Assembly (NCBI RefSeq): GCF_041807905.1
Contig: NZ_JBGVSA010000019.1
Coordinates: forward strand, 1 to 64,000
Length of the DNA: 64,000 nt
From: JBGVSA01 sp041807905
GTDB taxonomy: Bacteria > Pseudomonadota > Gammaproteobacteria > Burkholderiales > Rhodocyclaceae
Reading direction: 5' to 3'
Translations under genes and position numbers: made by a program
Notes under the pieces: generated by a model
Told to the model about the DNA's origin: nothing
Database searches by the model: none
Seen by the model: the letters and a program-made list of their open reading frames with translations, nothing else
Shown here: positions 25,125 to 34,264 of the stretch, piece by piece
Numbering within the stretch: the stretch's first letter is position 1
Layout of the letters: every line of letters begins with the position of its first letter

Positions 25125-25652
25125 ATGCCGACCCAAGCCACCCACAGTTCCAGCCGCATTCTGCTTCCGGTTCGCATGAGCTTTGTCGTGCTCAGCCTGC
25201 TGCTGGCATTGGTGCTGCATTTCGTGCCGGTGGGCCGTTTCTACGCTGTGCCTGACTTCGTGGCGCTCGTGCTGGCCTTCTGGTGCGTGCGCGAGCCGTT
25301 GCGCGTGGGCATGGGCACCGGTTTTCTGCTCGGCATGGTGGTCGATGTCGCGCATGGATCGGTGATGGGCCAGCATGCGATGGCCTACGTGCTGCTCGCC
25401 TATGCTGCAGGAGAGAGTTCGCGTCGCCTGTTGTGGTTCGGGCCGTCGGCGCAGGCGCTGCACATGACCCCGCTGTTCCTCATGACGCAGGTCGTCATGC
25501 TGCTGATTCGCCTGATGGCGGGCGGCCGCTTCCCCGGTTGGGAGTATTTCTTTTCGACGTTCACCACCGCCGCGTTGTGGCTGCCCATGCACTATCTGCT
25601 GCTGATTCCGCAGATGCGTCCCATCGACCGCGACGAGAACCGGCCGCTGTGA
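25125..25652 (+). CDS. mreD: Rod shape-determining protein MreD
   Basis: MreD (175 residues) is a polytopic inner-membrane component of the elongasome. About five to six hydrophobic helices are visible, with the family segment VPVGRFYAVPDFVALVLAFW followed by the GTGFLLGMVVDVAHGSVMGQ pattern and a late GWEYFFSTFTTAALWLPMHY helix. It starts 5 bp after the mreC stop, and 98 bp separate it from mrdA, a gap that holds another short frame. Confidence 0.94.
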   Translation: MPTQATHSSSRILLPVRMSFVVLSLLLALVLHFVPVGRFYAVPDFVALVLAFWCVREPLRVGMGTGFLLGMVVDVAHGSVMGQHAMAYVLLAYAAGESSRRLLWFGPSAQALHMTPLFLMTQVVMLLIRLMAGGRFPGWEYFFSTFTTAALWLPMHYLLLIPQMRPIDRDENRPL

Positions 25653-25657
25653 ACCAC

Positions 25658-25747
25658 ATGTTTTTCGCGCGCTCATTGCGCACCGGGAACATCCGGATGC
25701 GCGGGCCGGTCTCTCTGGCGCTGTCTGTCGCCGGTGCGCATCGCTGA
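25658..25747 (+). CDS. Candidate 29-residue ORF between mreD and mrdA
   Basis: An ATG frame (MFFARSLRTG, then NIRMRGPVSLALSVAGAHR) fills the mreD-mrdA gap and stops 3 bp before the mrdA ATG. mrdA itself has no visible Shine-Dalgarno, so re-initiation after this frame is conceivable. Its own ribosome-binding site is weak and the residues have no recognised family, so it may equally be untranslated spacer. Confidence 0.2.
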   Translation: MFFARSLRTGNIRMRGPVSLALSVAGAHR

Positions 25748-25750
25748 ACC

Positions 25751-27637
25751 ATGGAATTCAAACCCGCCGAACAGGAAGTCTCGCGCTTTCGCGCCCGCGT
25801 CGTCGTGGCCGCGCTGGTGGCGCTCGTCTGCTTCGGCCTGATCGTCTCGCGCTTCGTCTATCTGCAGGTCCTGCGTCACGATTACTACGCGACGCGCGCC
25901 GAGAACAACCGGATCTCGCTGGTGCCGGTGGTGCCCAACCGTGGCCTCATCATGGATCGCAACGGAGCGGTGCTGGCGCGCAACTACTCGGCATATACGC
26001 TCGAAATCACGCCCGGCAAGGTGCAGAACCTCGACGCAACGATCGATGATCTGGCCGAGATCGTCGACATCCAGGCCAAGGATCGCCGCCGCTTCAAGAA
26101 GCTGCTGGAAGAGTCCAAGAACTTCGATTCGCTGCCCATCCGCACGCGGCTGACCGACGAAGAGGTCGCGCGCTTCATCGCCCAGCGTTACCGCTTTACC
26201 GGCGTGGACGTGAAGGCGCGGCTGTTCCGCCAGTATCCGAACGGCGAGTTCGCGTCGCACGTGCTGGGCTACATCGGTCGGATCAACGCGACCGAAATGG
26301 CCAAGATCGAAGAAGACGAAGATCTCCAGGCCAACTATCGCGGCACCGAGCACATCGGCAAGGCGGGTGTCGAACAGTTCTACGAACGCGAGCTTCACGG
26401 CACGACCGGCTTCGAGCAGGTCGAGGTGGACGCCGCCGGTCGCGCCGTGCGCGCGCTATCGAGCATTCCTCCGGTGCCGGGCAACAATCTCGTGCTGACC
26501 ATGGACGCTGAGTTGCAGCGCATCGCCGAACAGGCCTTCGGCAACCGGCGCGGTGCCCTGGTGGCCATCGAGCCGGGCACGGGAGGGGTGCTGGCGCTGG
26601 TGTCCAAGCCGACCTATGACCCGAACCTGTTCGTCGATGGCATCGATACGCAGAACTGGAACGCGCTGAACAATTCGCCGGATCATCCGCTGCTCAACCG
26701 CGCCATCTACTCCGCCTACCCGCCGGGCTCCACCTTCAAGCCCTTTATGGCGCTGGCCGCGCTCGAAACCGGCAAGCGCACGCCCGAGCAGGCCATCGCC
26801 GACCCTGGTTATTTCATCTTCGGCAACAACCGTTTCCGCGACGACAAGCCGGGCGGCCACGGCATGGTCGACATGATCAAATCGATCGTGGTGTCGTGCG
26901 ACACGTATTACTACATGCTCGCCAACGACATGGGCATCGACCTGATTGCCAAGTTCATGGGCGAGATGGGTTTCGGTTCCCGGACCGGCATCGACATCAG
27001 CGGCGAATCGACGGGCGTGTTGCCCTCGCAGGAATGGAAGAAGCGCCGCTTCAAGAAGCCCGAGCAGCAGAAGTGGTACGCGGGCGAGACGATCTCCATC
27101 GGGATCGGGCAGGGCTACAACTCGTACACGCCGCTGCAGCTCGCGCACGCTACCGCCACGCTGGCTGCCGGCGGCGTCATGTTCAAGCCGCACGTGGTGC
27201 GCTATATCGACAGCGCGCAGAACGGCCAGCGCCGCGTGGTCGAGCCCACGCCCGTCAAGACGCTGCCCTACAAGCCTCAGAACATCGACGTCATCACCAA
27301 GGCCATGGTCGGCGTGACCAAATGGGGAACGGCCGCGCGCGTGTTTGCCGGCGCCAAGTACGAATCCGCGGGCAAGACCGGCACGGCTCAGGTGTTCTCC
27401 CTCAAGGGCGCCAAGTACCAGGAAAGCTCCACCCATGAGCGCCTGCGCGATCACGCGCTGTACATCGGTTACGCGCCGGCCGACCATCCGACCATTGCCG
27501 TGGCGGTGATCGTCGAGAATGGCGGCTGGGGGGCTTCGGCCGCCGCGCCGATCGCGCGCCAGATCTTCGATTACTACCTGACCGGCAAGAAGCCGCAAGG
27601 GCCGGCACCGGAAGATCCGGAAGCGGTGGACGAATGA
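25751..27637 (+). CDS. mrdA: Peptidoglycan D,D-transpeptidase PBP2
   Basis: PBP2 is the class B transpeptidase of the elongasome, cross-linking new peptidoglycan in partnership with RodA. The 628-residue protein has a short cytoplasmic tail, one transmembrane helix (about 15-40), a dimerisation/pedestal region (about 60-240) and the transpeptidase domain. Active-site motifs are SxxK at S327-K330 (GSTFKPF), the second motif S382-C383-D384 and KTG at 542-544. Length is typical. The stop overlaps the mrdB start (ATGA), indicating coupled translation. Confidence 0.97.
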   Translation: MEFKPAEQEVSRFRARVVVAALVALVCFGLIVSRFVYLQVLRHDYYATRAENNRISLVPVVPNRGLIMDRNGAVLARNYSAYTLEITPGKVQNLDATIDDLAEIVDIQAKDRRRFKKLLEESKNFDSLPIRTRLTDEEVARFIAQRYRFTGVDVKARLFRQYPNGEFASHVLGYIGRINATEMAKIEEDEDLQANYRGTEHIGKAGVEQFYERELHGTTGFEQVEVDAAGRAVRALSSIPPVPGNNLVLTMDAELQRIAEQAFGNRRGALVAIEPGTGGVLALVSKPTYDPNLFVDGIDTQNWNALNNSPDHPLLNRAIYSAYPPGSTFKPFMALAALETGKRTPEQAIADPGYFIFGNNRFRDDKPGGHGMVDMIKSIVVSCDTYYYMLANDMGIDLIAKFMGEMGFGSRTGIDISGESTGVLPSQEWKKRRFKKPEQQKWYAGETISIGIGQGYNSYTPLQLAHATATLAAGGVMFKPHVVRYIDSAQNGQRRVVEPTPVKTLPYKPQNIDVITKAMVGVTKWGTAARVFAGAKYESAGKTGTAQVFSLKGAKYQESSTHERLRDHALYIGYAPADHPTIAVAVIVENGGWGASAAAPIARQIFDYYLTGKKPQGPAPEDPEAVDE

Positions 27638-28773
27638 ACGCGAATCTCAATCCGCTCTATTACCTGAAGAAGATCGTCTCGCCGCTTGATCCGTGGCTGC
27701 TCGGCATCCTCGCCGTCCTGCTGGGTTTCGCGTACGTGCTGATGATGAGCGCGTCGCCTGAGCGGCTGGAGTCGCACACGCTCAATCTCGTCGTCGCGCT
27801 GCTGGCGATGTGGGTGGTCGCCAGCATTCCGCCGCAGCGCCTGTCTTCGCTCGCGCTGCCCCTGTACGTGGTGGGAGTGTTGCTGCTGGTGGCGGTTGCG
27901 ACGGTGGGCGAGGTGAGCAAGGGCGCGCAGCGCTGGCTCAACATCGGCATCATGCGTATCCAGCCGTCGGAGCTCATGAAGATCGCCATGCCGCTGATGC
28001 TGGCGTGGTATTTCCAGAAGCGCGAGGGCAGCCTGCGGTTCTACGACTTTGTCGCCGCCATCGTGTTGCTCGGCGTGCCGCTGGCGCTGATCGCCAAGCA
28101 ACCCGACCTGGGCACGGCGATCCTCGTGCTGGGCGCGGGTTTCTTCGTGATCTTCTTCGCGGGCCTGTCGTGGAAGCTGATCGTGCCGGTCAGCATCCTC
28201 GGCGTGGTGGCCATCATCGGCATCATCAGCTACGAAACCCAGATCTGTGCGCCGGGCGTGGAATGGCCAGGCCTGCGCGAATACCAGAAGCATCGCGTGT
28301 GTACGCTGCTCGACCCTTCGTCCGACCCGCTCGGCAAGGGCTTTCACACCATCCAGTCGACCATCGCGGTGGGGTCCGGCGGCATCGTCGGCAAGGGCTG
28401 GCGGCAGGGCACGCAGACGCATCTCGATTTCCTTCCCGAACGCCATACCGACTTCATCCTCGCCGTGCTGTCCGAAGAGTTCGGGCTGGTCGGCGTAGGC
28501 GTGTTGATCGTGCTGTACCTGCTGTTGCTGGCGCGCGGCTTTGCCATTGCGCTCAATGCCACGACGATGTTTGCGCGGCTGCTGGCCGGTGCCATCACGA
28601 TGAATTTCTTCACCTATGCGTTCGTGAACATGGGGATGGTCAGCGGCATCCTGCCGGTGGTGGGCGTGCCGCTTCCGCTGGTAAGCTACGGCGGCACCGC
28701 ACTGGTCACCCTGTGCATCGGCATGGGTTTGTTGATGAGCATCCAGCGCCAGCGCGTGCGACTGTCCGAGTGA
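27634..28773 (+). CDS. mrdB: Rod shape-determining glycosyltransferase RodA
   Basis: RodA is the SEDS-family peptidoglycan glycosyltransferase that polymerises lipid II in the elongasome. The 379-residue protein shows about ten hydrophobic helices. SEDS landmarks are present: RIQPSELMKIA, KQPDLGTAIL, GFHTIQSTIAVGSGGI then GKGW, FLPERHTDFILAVLSEEFG and the late VPLPLVSYGGTALV segment. It overlaps mrdA by 4 bp. rlpA follows 15 bp later. Confidence 0.97.
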   Translation: MNANLNPLYYLKKIVSPLDPWLLGILAVLLGFAYVLMMSASPERLESHTLNLVVALLAMWVVASIPPQRLSSLALPLYVVGVLLLVAVATVGEVSKGAQRWLNIGIMRIQPSELMKIAMPLMLAWYFQKREGSLRFYDFVAAIVLLGVPLALIAKQPDLGTAILVLGAGFFVIFFAGLSWKLIVPVSILGVVAIIGIISYETQICAPGVEWPGLREYQKHRVCTLLDPSSDPLGKGFHTIQSTIAVGSGGIVGKGWRQGTQTHLDFLPERHTDFILAVLSEEFGLVGVGVLIVLYLLLLARGFAIALNATTMFARLLAGAITMNFFTYAFVNMGMVSGILPVVGVPLPLVSYGGTALVTLCIGMGLLMSIQRQRVRLSE

Positions 28774-28788
28774 TTGTCTGGAGCGCGC

Positions 28789-29808
28789 ATGAAGCAGTCC
28801 GGCCAGCAGCGACGAACGAGCCTTCCGGCGTGTGGCGCCCTTGTCCCCGCCCTGTGCATTGCCGCCTTGCTGGCTGCCTGTTCCACCGCACCGACCACGC
28901 CCGACTCGGGTAGCAGCGGCGCACCGTCCGCCACCAAACCGGCGCCGTCCAAGCCCGCACAAGGCACCGCCAAGCGCGGCGGCGGTTACTACAAGGACGA
29001 CGGTCCGGACGACAATCCGCCAGACAATCTTGCCGACGTGCCCGACGCGGTGCCCAGGCTGGAGCCGCTGCATCGCTTTGCCAATCGACCCTATACGGCG
29101 CTCGGCCAGAACTACACGCCGCGACTCGAGATCGGCCCCTACACCGAACGCGGTGTGGCCAGCTGGTATGGCAAGAAATTCCACGGCGCCAACACGTCGA
29201 GCGGCGAACCGTACGACATGTATGCCATGACGGCGGCGCATCCGACGCTGCCGATTCCGAGCTATGCGCGTGTCACCAACCTCGATAACGGGCGCTCAGT
29301 CATCGTGCGCATCAACGACAGAGGCCCGTTCCACTCCAGCCGCGTCATCGATCTGTCATACACCGCCGCGTGGAAGCTGGGTTACGTGAACAAAGGCTCC
29401 ACGCGCGTGGAGGTCCAGGCAATCGTGCCCGGTGATGTGGCCATCATCGCCGCGACGCCGGACAAGACGCCTGCCGGCAAGTCGTCCGCCGACACGCCCG
29501 ACCCCATCGCGCAGTTGATCGCGGCGGATGCTGGCGCCGTGGCGGTGAGCGAGCCGAGCGGCGCGTCCATCGCACGCGGCATATTCCTGCAACTGGGTGT
29601 GTTCAGTGACTCGCGCAACGCGGATAGCTTCCGCGATTACGTGCAGACCGAACTGAAGTGGCTGCCCAAGACGCTCGCGGTGTTCAATGGCGACGACGGA
29701 CGCTATCGGCTGCAGCTCGGTCCGTTCGATGACACGCAGTCGGCACGCACCACCGCCGACCGCATCGCCCAGTCGCTCAAGCTCAAGCCGTTTCTCGTCC
29801 AGCGCTGA
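28789..29808 (+). CDS. rlpA: Septal ring lytic transglycosylase-type lipoprotein RlpA
   Basis: RlpA is an outer-membrane lipoprotein; in Pseudomonas it is a lytic transglycosylase acting on denuded glycan strands. The 339-residue protein has a lipoprotein signal with lipobox LAAC. A Pro/Ser/Lys-rich linker leads to the double-psi beta-barrel domain (about 120-225: GVASWYGKKFHGANTSSGEP, INDRGPFHSSRVIDLS). A C-terminal SPOR domain (about 260-339) binds denuded peptidoglycan. I chose the ATG at 28789 over an in-frame TTG at 28774. It closes the elongasome operon and is convergent, with 6 bp between stops, with the NusG-II gene. Confidence 0.93.
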   Translation: MKQSGQQRRTSLPACGALVPALCIAALLAACSTAPTTPDSGSSGAPSATKPAPSKPAQGTAKRGGGYYKDDGPDDNPPDNLADVPDAVPRLEPLHRFANRPYTALGQNYTPRLEIGPYTERGVASWYGKKFHGANTSSGEPYDMYAMTAAHPTLPIPSYARVTNLDNGRSVIVRINDRGPFHSSRVIDLSYTAAWKLGYVNKGSTRVEVQAIVPGDVAIIAATPDKTPAGKSSADTPDPIAQLIAADAGAVAVSEPSGASIARGIFLQLGVFSDSRNADSFRDYVQTELKWLPKTLAVFNGDDGRYRLQLGPFDDTQSARTTADRIAQSLKLKPFLVQR

Positions 29809-29814
29809 GCGGAC

Positions 29815-30198
29815 TCAGTAAGCCATCGAATCGTAGGTGGGCCGACGGCCTTCCAGCGACAGCGTGACCTCGTTCGGTGCGCACACCGCCACGGCGCCGC
29901 TGCGCGCCAGCCACCCTTGTTTGACGCAGTATTGTCGAGGGCCGGGGTCCGACTGCACGCGCGCCCGCCCCGGGGCCACTTCGATCCGTGTGAGTCCGAT
30001 CGGCCCTGAGACATCGAAATGCGCGGTGTGGTCCAGCGGGAGCTTTGCCACGATCTGCCCCCTCGCCCGGACCACCGCCACCTGCGGCGCGTCGCCGCGC
30101 CAGAACGTCGCGCCCAGCGCCACGGTGAGGCTCGCCCCGGCCACAAATACCAGTACGTCGCCCGCGCGAATGTAGCGATGCCAGTCGCGGGCAGCCAT
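29815..30198 (-). CDS. NusG domain II-containing membrane-anchored protein
   Basis: The 127-residue protein has one N-terminal transmembrane helix (about 13-33, AGDVLVFVAGASLTVALGATF). A small beta-rich domain of the NusG_II type follows (AVVRARGQIVAKLPL, DVSGPIGLTRIEVAPGRARV, RQYCVKQGWLARSGAVAVC). Despite the name, such proteins are not transcription factors; in many bacteria they sit near electron-transport or RapZ-type genes and the function is unknown. Two Cys flank the Gly-rich turn. It starts 2 bp after the rapZ stop, so the two form an operon. Confidence 0.75.
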   Translation of the reverse strand: MAARDWHRYIRAGDVLVFVAGASLTVALGATFWRGDAPQVAVVRARGQIVAKLPLDHTAHFDVSGPIGLTRIEVAPGRARVQSDPGPRQYCVKQGWLARSGAVAVCAPNEVTLSLEGRRPTYDSMAY

Positions 30199-30200
30199 GG

Positions 30201-31040
30201 TTACTTGAGCGAGCGGTGGCGCACCAGCACCTTGACCTGTCCGGTGAATTGCCGGGCCAGCCATTCGGCCAGATACACCGAGCGATGCTGGCCGCCAGTG
30301 CAGCCGATGCCGACGGTGAGGTAGCTGCGCCCGTCGCGCACGAAGCTGGGCAACCAGTCCCCGACGAATTTGTGGATGTCCTGCGCCATGCGGTGCACGT
30401 CCGGCGAGGCTTCGAGAAAATCGATCACCTCGCGGTCCTTGCCGGTGAAGGGCCGCAGGCTCGGGTCCCAATAGGGGTTGGGCAGGCAGCGCACGTCGAA
30501 GACCATATCGGCGTCGACCGGGATGCCATGCTTGAAGCCGAAGGACTGGAACAACAGCGTCAGGCCGGCGCCGGGGGCTGCGTTGATGATGTCCTTGACC
30601 CAGGTGCGCAGCGTATTGGGGTGCAGGTCGCTGGTATCGATGCGGTGGCCGATTTCGCCGACCTGGGCGAGCAGGTCGCGCTCGCGCGCGATGGCTTCTT
30701 CAATGGTCAGTCCGAGCTCGGACAGCGGATGGCGCCGCCGTGTCTCAGAGAAGCGCGCCACCAGCGTTTCATCGCGCGAATCCAGGAAGATGAAGCGCAG
30801 GTCGCCCACGCGGGCCCGCAGTGCCGCCACCGCTTCGGGCACGTTTTCGATCGACGCCCCCGAACGCACATCGACCGCTACGCCCACCCGTTGGTAACCG
30901 GCCGCATCGAGATTGTCGATCAGCCCCGGCAGCAGGGCCACGGGGAGGTTATCGACACAGTAGTAGCCCGCGTCTTCCAGCACGTTGAGCGCGATGCTCT
31001 TGCCGGAGCCGGACAGGCCGCTGATCAGGGTGAGTTGCAT
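30201..31040 (-). CDS. rapZ: RNase adapter / nucleotide-binding protein RapZ
   Basis: RapZ in E. coli binds the sRNA GlmZ and recruits RNase E, setting glucosamine-6-phosphate synthase levels. The 279-residue protein has the Walker A motif GLSGSGKS (8-15), the central DVRSG and RFIFLDSRDETLVARFSETR segments, and the conserved C-terminal GCTGGQHRSVYLAEWLA region. Whether this organism has GlmY/GlmZ sRNAs is unknown; many betaproteobacterial RapZ proteins may act differently. hprK and ptsN, its usual neighbours, are not here; the amino-acid ABC operon lies divergently upstream. Confidence 0.94.
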   Translation of the reverse strand: MQLTLISGLSGSGKSIALNVLEDAGYYCVDNLPVALLPGLIDNLDAAGYQRVGVAVDVRSGASIENVPEAVAALRARVGDLRFIFLDSRDETLVARFSETRRRHPLSELGLTIEEAIARERDLLAQVGEIGHRIDTSDLHPNTLRTWVKDIINAAPGAGLTLLFQSFGFKHGIPVDADMVFDVRCLPNPYWDPSLRPFTGKDREVIDFLEASPDVHRMAQDIHKFVGDWLPSFVRDGRSYLTVGIGCTGGQHRSVYLAEWLARQFTGQVKVLVRHRSLK

Positions 31041-31252
31041 GGCAGAAACCGGTTGATGGCATTGAGACAGCGTGCCGATGTTACGACGGGGACATGAAAA
31101 CAGGAACCGTCTCCGGGCCACCGCAGGCACGCGCCGGAATTTTCCGTCATTGGTGCTACTCCCTATTTGAAAAAGAAACGCCCACGCTACATTCAGATGT
31201 TATGGTCTGGACCGATTCAGAACGGTCCGGAACTCGTGAGTACGTTGCGGGG

Positions 31253-31942
31253 ATGTCGGGGGACACTCACTTGCATTACACCTTCGATTTTCAATCGGTC
31301 TTCGCGGCCTGGCCGCTGTTGTTGGGCGGCACGTGGCTGACGGTCAAGCTGTCGCTCCTGGCGATGGTGATCGGCCTGTGCATCGCGATCGTGGGCGCCC
31401 TGTGCAAGACCAACGGGCCGAAATGGCTGCGCTTCATCGTCAATGTCTACATAGAGCTGATCCGGAACACGCCGTTCCTCGTGCAGCTGTTCTTTTTCTT
31501 CTTCGGCCTGCCGGCCATGGGTGTGACGCTGTCGCCCAACACCGCCGCGCTGATTGCGATGTTCGTGAATGTGGGCGCATACGCCACGGAAATCATCCGC
31601 GCGGGCATCGAGTCCATCAATCGCGGGCAGATCGAAGCCGGCCTGGCGCTCAATCTGAGTCGGCTGCAGGTGTTCCGCTTCATCATCCTCAAGCCTGCAT
31701 TGCGCGCGATCTATCCGGCGCTGACGAGCCAGTTCATCCTGCTGATGCTGACTTCCGCCGTGGTGTCGGCCATCTCGGCCAACGACCTGACGTCGGTGGC
31801 GGCCAAACTGCAGTCCGATACCTTCAAGAGCTTCGAGATCTACATCGTGGTGACGGCGATCTACCTCGTGCTGTCGCAATTGTTCTCGCTGCTCTTCCGC
31901 GTCATCTACCGCGCCAATTTCAACTACCCGGAGGGCCGCTGA
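31253..31942 (+). CDS. Polar amino-acid ABC transporter permease (first)
   Basis: The 229-residue protein is a His/Glu/Gln-type permease with about five membrane helices. Family signatures are VYIELIRNTPFLVQLFFFFF near the N-terminal third and the EAA loop around EAGLALNLSRLQVFRFIILP-type sequence (here ending ILKPALRAIYP). It should form a heterodimer with the next gene product. The frame is open back to 31094, but the preceding residues lack family character, so I use the ATG at 31253. Upstream, 31041-31252 must hold the operon promoter and that of rapZ. Confidence 0.88.
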   Translation: MSGDTHLHYTFDFQSVFAAWPLLLGGTWLTVKLSLLAMVIGLCIAIVGALCKTNGPKWLRFIVNVYIELIRNTPFLVQLFFFFFGLPAMGVTLSPNTAALIAMFVNVGAYATEIIRAGIESINRGQIEAGLALNLSRLQVFRFIILKPALRAIYPALTSQFILLMLTSAVVSAISANDLTSVAAKLQSDTFKSFEIYIVVTAIYLVLSQLFSLLFRVIYRANFNYPEGR

Positions 31943-31943
31943 C

Positions 31944-32600
31944 ATGTTGCGCGACTTCGGCATGGGCGATTTCTGGTTCATCGTGTTCGCCGCACGCTGG
32001 ACGATCCTGCTGTCTCTGGTGGCTTTCGTCGGCGGTGCGTTTGGCGGGCTGATCCTGGCGTTGGCACGGACTTCGCGCGTGCGCGCACTGGAATGGGCGG
32101 CGAGCCTGTTCATCCAGGTATTCCAGGGCACACCGCTGCTGATGCAGTTGTTCCTGGTGTTTTTCGGTGCCCCCGTACTTGGTATCAACATCAATCCGTG
32201 GATCGCTGCGGCCATCGCCCTGGCGTTCAACACCAGCGCCTTTCTTGGCGAAATCTGGCGCGGCTGCATCCAGGCGGTGCCGCGCGGCCAGTGGGAAGCC
32301 GCCGATGCGCTCAGCCTGCATTACACGGACCGCATGCGCTTCGTGGTGCTTCCGCAGGCGCTCAAGATTGCTTTGCCGCCCACCGTCGGCTATCTGGTGC
32401 AGGTCATCAAGGGCACTTCGCTGGCAGCCATCATCGGTTTCGTCGAGCTGACGCGCGCGGGGCAGGTGATCAACAACGCCACTTTCGAACCGCTGATCGT
32501 GTTCGGCCTCGTGGCCGGCATCTACTTCATCTTGTGCTGGCCGCTGTCGCTTTGGAGCGCGCGGCTCGAACGCCGATACGCGGCCGCGCTGGCTCGCTGA
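31944..32600 (+). CDS. Polar amino-acid ABC transporter permease (second)
   Basis: This 218-residue permease is the partner of the preceding one (1 bp gap). It shares the motifs LFIQVFQGTPLLMQLFLVFF and the EAA loop QWEAADALSLHYTDRMRFVV followed by LPQALKIALPP. About five helices are visible. Together the pair is expected to form the transmembrane channel of a PAAT-family importer for an acidic or neutral amino acid; the sequence alone does not fix the substrate. Confidence 0.92.
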   Translation: MLRDFGMGDFWFIVFAARWTILLSLVAFVGGAFGGLILALARTSRVRALEWAASLFIQVFQGTPLLMQLFLVFFGAPVLGININPWIAAAIALAFNTSAFLGEIWRGCIQAVPRGQWEAADALSLHYTDRMRFVVLPQALKIALPPTVGYLVQVIKGTSLAAIIGFVELTRAGQVINNATFEPLIVFGLVAGIYFILCWPLSLWSARLERRYAAALAR

Positions 32601-32641
32601 CGCGGCTCTTTTTGCAGGTCTACGAGAACAGGAGACTTACC

Positions 32642-33472
32642 ATGCGTACATCGATTTCGCGTCGCTTCTTCGGGCGTGCCTGCGGCATGCTCGGCGCGCT
32701 GGCGCTCATTGGGCTTACCTTCAGCGCGACGGCCGGCGCGCAGACCGTGGCGGACATCAAGAAGAAGGGCGAACTTACCGTCGGCATGCTGGTGGACTTC
32801 CCGCCCTACGGCATTCTCAACAGCAGTAACGAGCCGGACGGCTACGACGCCGACGTGGCGCGGCTGCTCGCCAAGCAATGGGGCGTCAAGCTCAATCTGG
32901 TTCCCGTGACGGGGCCGAACCGCATTCCGTACCTGCAGACCAACAAGGTCGATCTGCTCATCGCTTCGCTCGCCATCACCCCGGAGCGCGCCAAGCAGGT
33001 GCAGTTTTCGGCACCGTATGCCAGCGCCAGCATCATGCTGAACGCGCCGAAGACCTCCAAGATCAAGGTGCCGGCCGATCTCAAGGGGGTGAAGGTCGCG
33101 GTGGCGCGTGCCAGCACGCAGGACGTGGCGCTGAGCGCGATCGCGCCGGAAGGTACGCTGATTCATCGTTTCGACGACGACGCCTCGGCGGTCCAGGCGC
33201 TGCTCTCCGGGCAGGTGGACGCGATCGGCAGTTCGACGACCGTGCTGTCGCAGATCGAAAAGCGCATGCCCGGTAAGTTCGAAAGCAAGTTCCCGCTCAA
33301 GCAGCAATACCATGGCATCGTCATGCGCCTGGGTCAGGACGATCTGCTCAAGGCCGTCAATGCATTCGTCGCGCAGAACCGCGCCAACGGCGAATTTGCC
33401 AGGCTCTACCAGAAGTGGCTTGGCATCCCGATGCCCGACATGCCCGACAACCTGGAAGCCGCCCTCAAGTGA
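32642..33472 (+). CDS. Amino-acid ABC transporter substrate-binding protein
   Basis: The 276-residue periplasmic protein is a family 3 solute-binding protein. It has a signal peptide cleaved near SATAGAQT; the start contains SRRFFGRA, which resembles a twin-arginine motif, so Tat export is possible. The mature part shows GELTVGMLVDFPPYG, the GYDADVARLLAKQWGVKLN helix and DLLIASLAITPERAKQVQFS with PYA, all typical of the family. AGGAG 9 nt before the ATG at 32642 fixes the start inside a longer open frame. It lies between permeases and ATPase in one operon. Confidence 0.92.
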   Translation: MRTSISRRFFGRACGMLGALALIGLTFSATAGAQTVADIKKKGELTVGMLVDFPPYGILNSSNEPDGYDADVARLLAKQWGVKLNLVPVTGPNRIPYLQTNKVDLLIASLAITPERAKQVQFSAPYASASIMLNAPKTSKIKVPADLKGVKVAVARASTQDVALSAIAPEGTLIHRFDDDASAVQALLSGQVDAIGSSTTVLSQIEKRMPGKFESKFPLKQQYHGIVMRLGQDDLLKAVNAFVAQNRANGEFARLYQKWLGIPMPDMPDNLEAALK

Positions 33473-33484
33473 GGTGACATTCGC

Positions 33485-34264
33485 ATGACCGATACGCTCG
33501 CAACGACATCCCCCAGCGCAGGCACCTCCATCATCCGCATGGAGGGTGTCAACAAGTGGTATGGGGATTTCCAGGTTCTCAAGGACATCAACCTCGATGT
33601 CAGTCCCGGCGAGCGTATCGTCATCTGCGGCCCATCGGGGTCGGGCAAGTCGACGCTGATCCGTTGCATCAACCGGCTGGAAACCTTCCAGCAAGGGCAC
33701 GTCGTCGTCGATGGCACCGACCTCACCGGCAGCGGCAAGAGCGTCGATGCCGTGCGGCGCGAAGTCGGCATGGTGTTCCAGCAGTTCAATCTCTTCTCGC
33801 ACCTGACCGTGCTGGAAAACTGCACCCTGTCGCCCATCCGCACGCGCAAGGTCAGCCGCGAAGAGGCGGAAGAAACCGCCATGCACTACCTGCGCCGTGT
33901 GCGCATTCCCGAGCAGGCCAACAAGTACCCGGCGCAATTGTCGGGCGGCCAGCAGCAGCGCGTGGCAATCGCGCGCGCGCTGTGCATGAAGCCCAAGATC
34001 ATGCTGTTCGACGAACCGACTTCGGCGCTCGATCCCGAGATGGTCAAGGAAGTGCTCGACACCATGGTCAGCCTGGCCGAGGACGGGATGACGATGTTGT
34101 GCGTGACGCACGAGATGGGTTTTGCCAGCAAGGTGGCGCACCGGGTGGTGTTCATGGCCGAGGGGCAGATCCTCGAGCAGGCCTCGCCGGATGTGTTCTT
34201 CAGCCAGCCGAAGCACGAAAAGACCCGGCAGTTCCTTGGGCAGATCCTGCACACGCACGCATAG
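33485..34264 (+). CDS. Amino-acid ABC transporter ATP-binding protein
   Basis: The 259-residue ATPase closely follows the GltL/GlnQ/BztD group. Walker A is GPSGSGKST, the Q-loop is GMVFQQFNLFSHLTVLEN, the ABC signature is LSGGQQQRVAIARAL, Walker B is IMLFDEPTSALDPEMV and the switch His lies in CVTHEMGFA. It energises uptake by the two permeases and binding protein upstream. It begins 12 bp after the binding-protein stop and ends the operon. A weak GC hairpin without a T-run follows at 34281-34298. Confidence 0.96.
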   Translation: MTDTLATTSPSAGTSIIRMEGVNKWYGDFQVLKDINLDVSPGERIVICGPSGSGKSTLIRCINRLETFQQGHVVVDGTDLTGSGKSVDAVRREVGMVFQQFNLFSHLTVLENCTLSPIRTRKVSREEAEETAMHYLRRVRIPEQANKYPAQLSGGQQQRVAIARALCMKPKIMLFDEPTSALDPEMVKEVLDTMVSLAEDGMTMLCVTHEMGFASKVAHRVVFMAEGQILEQASPDVFFSQPKHEKTRQFLGQILHTHA

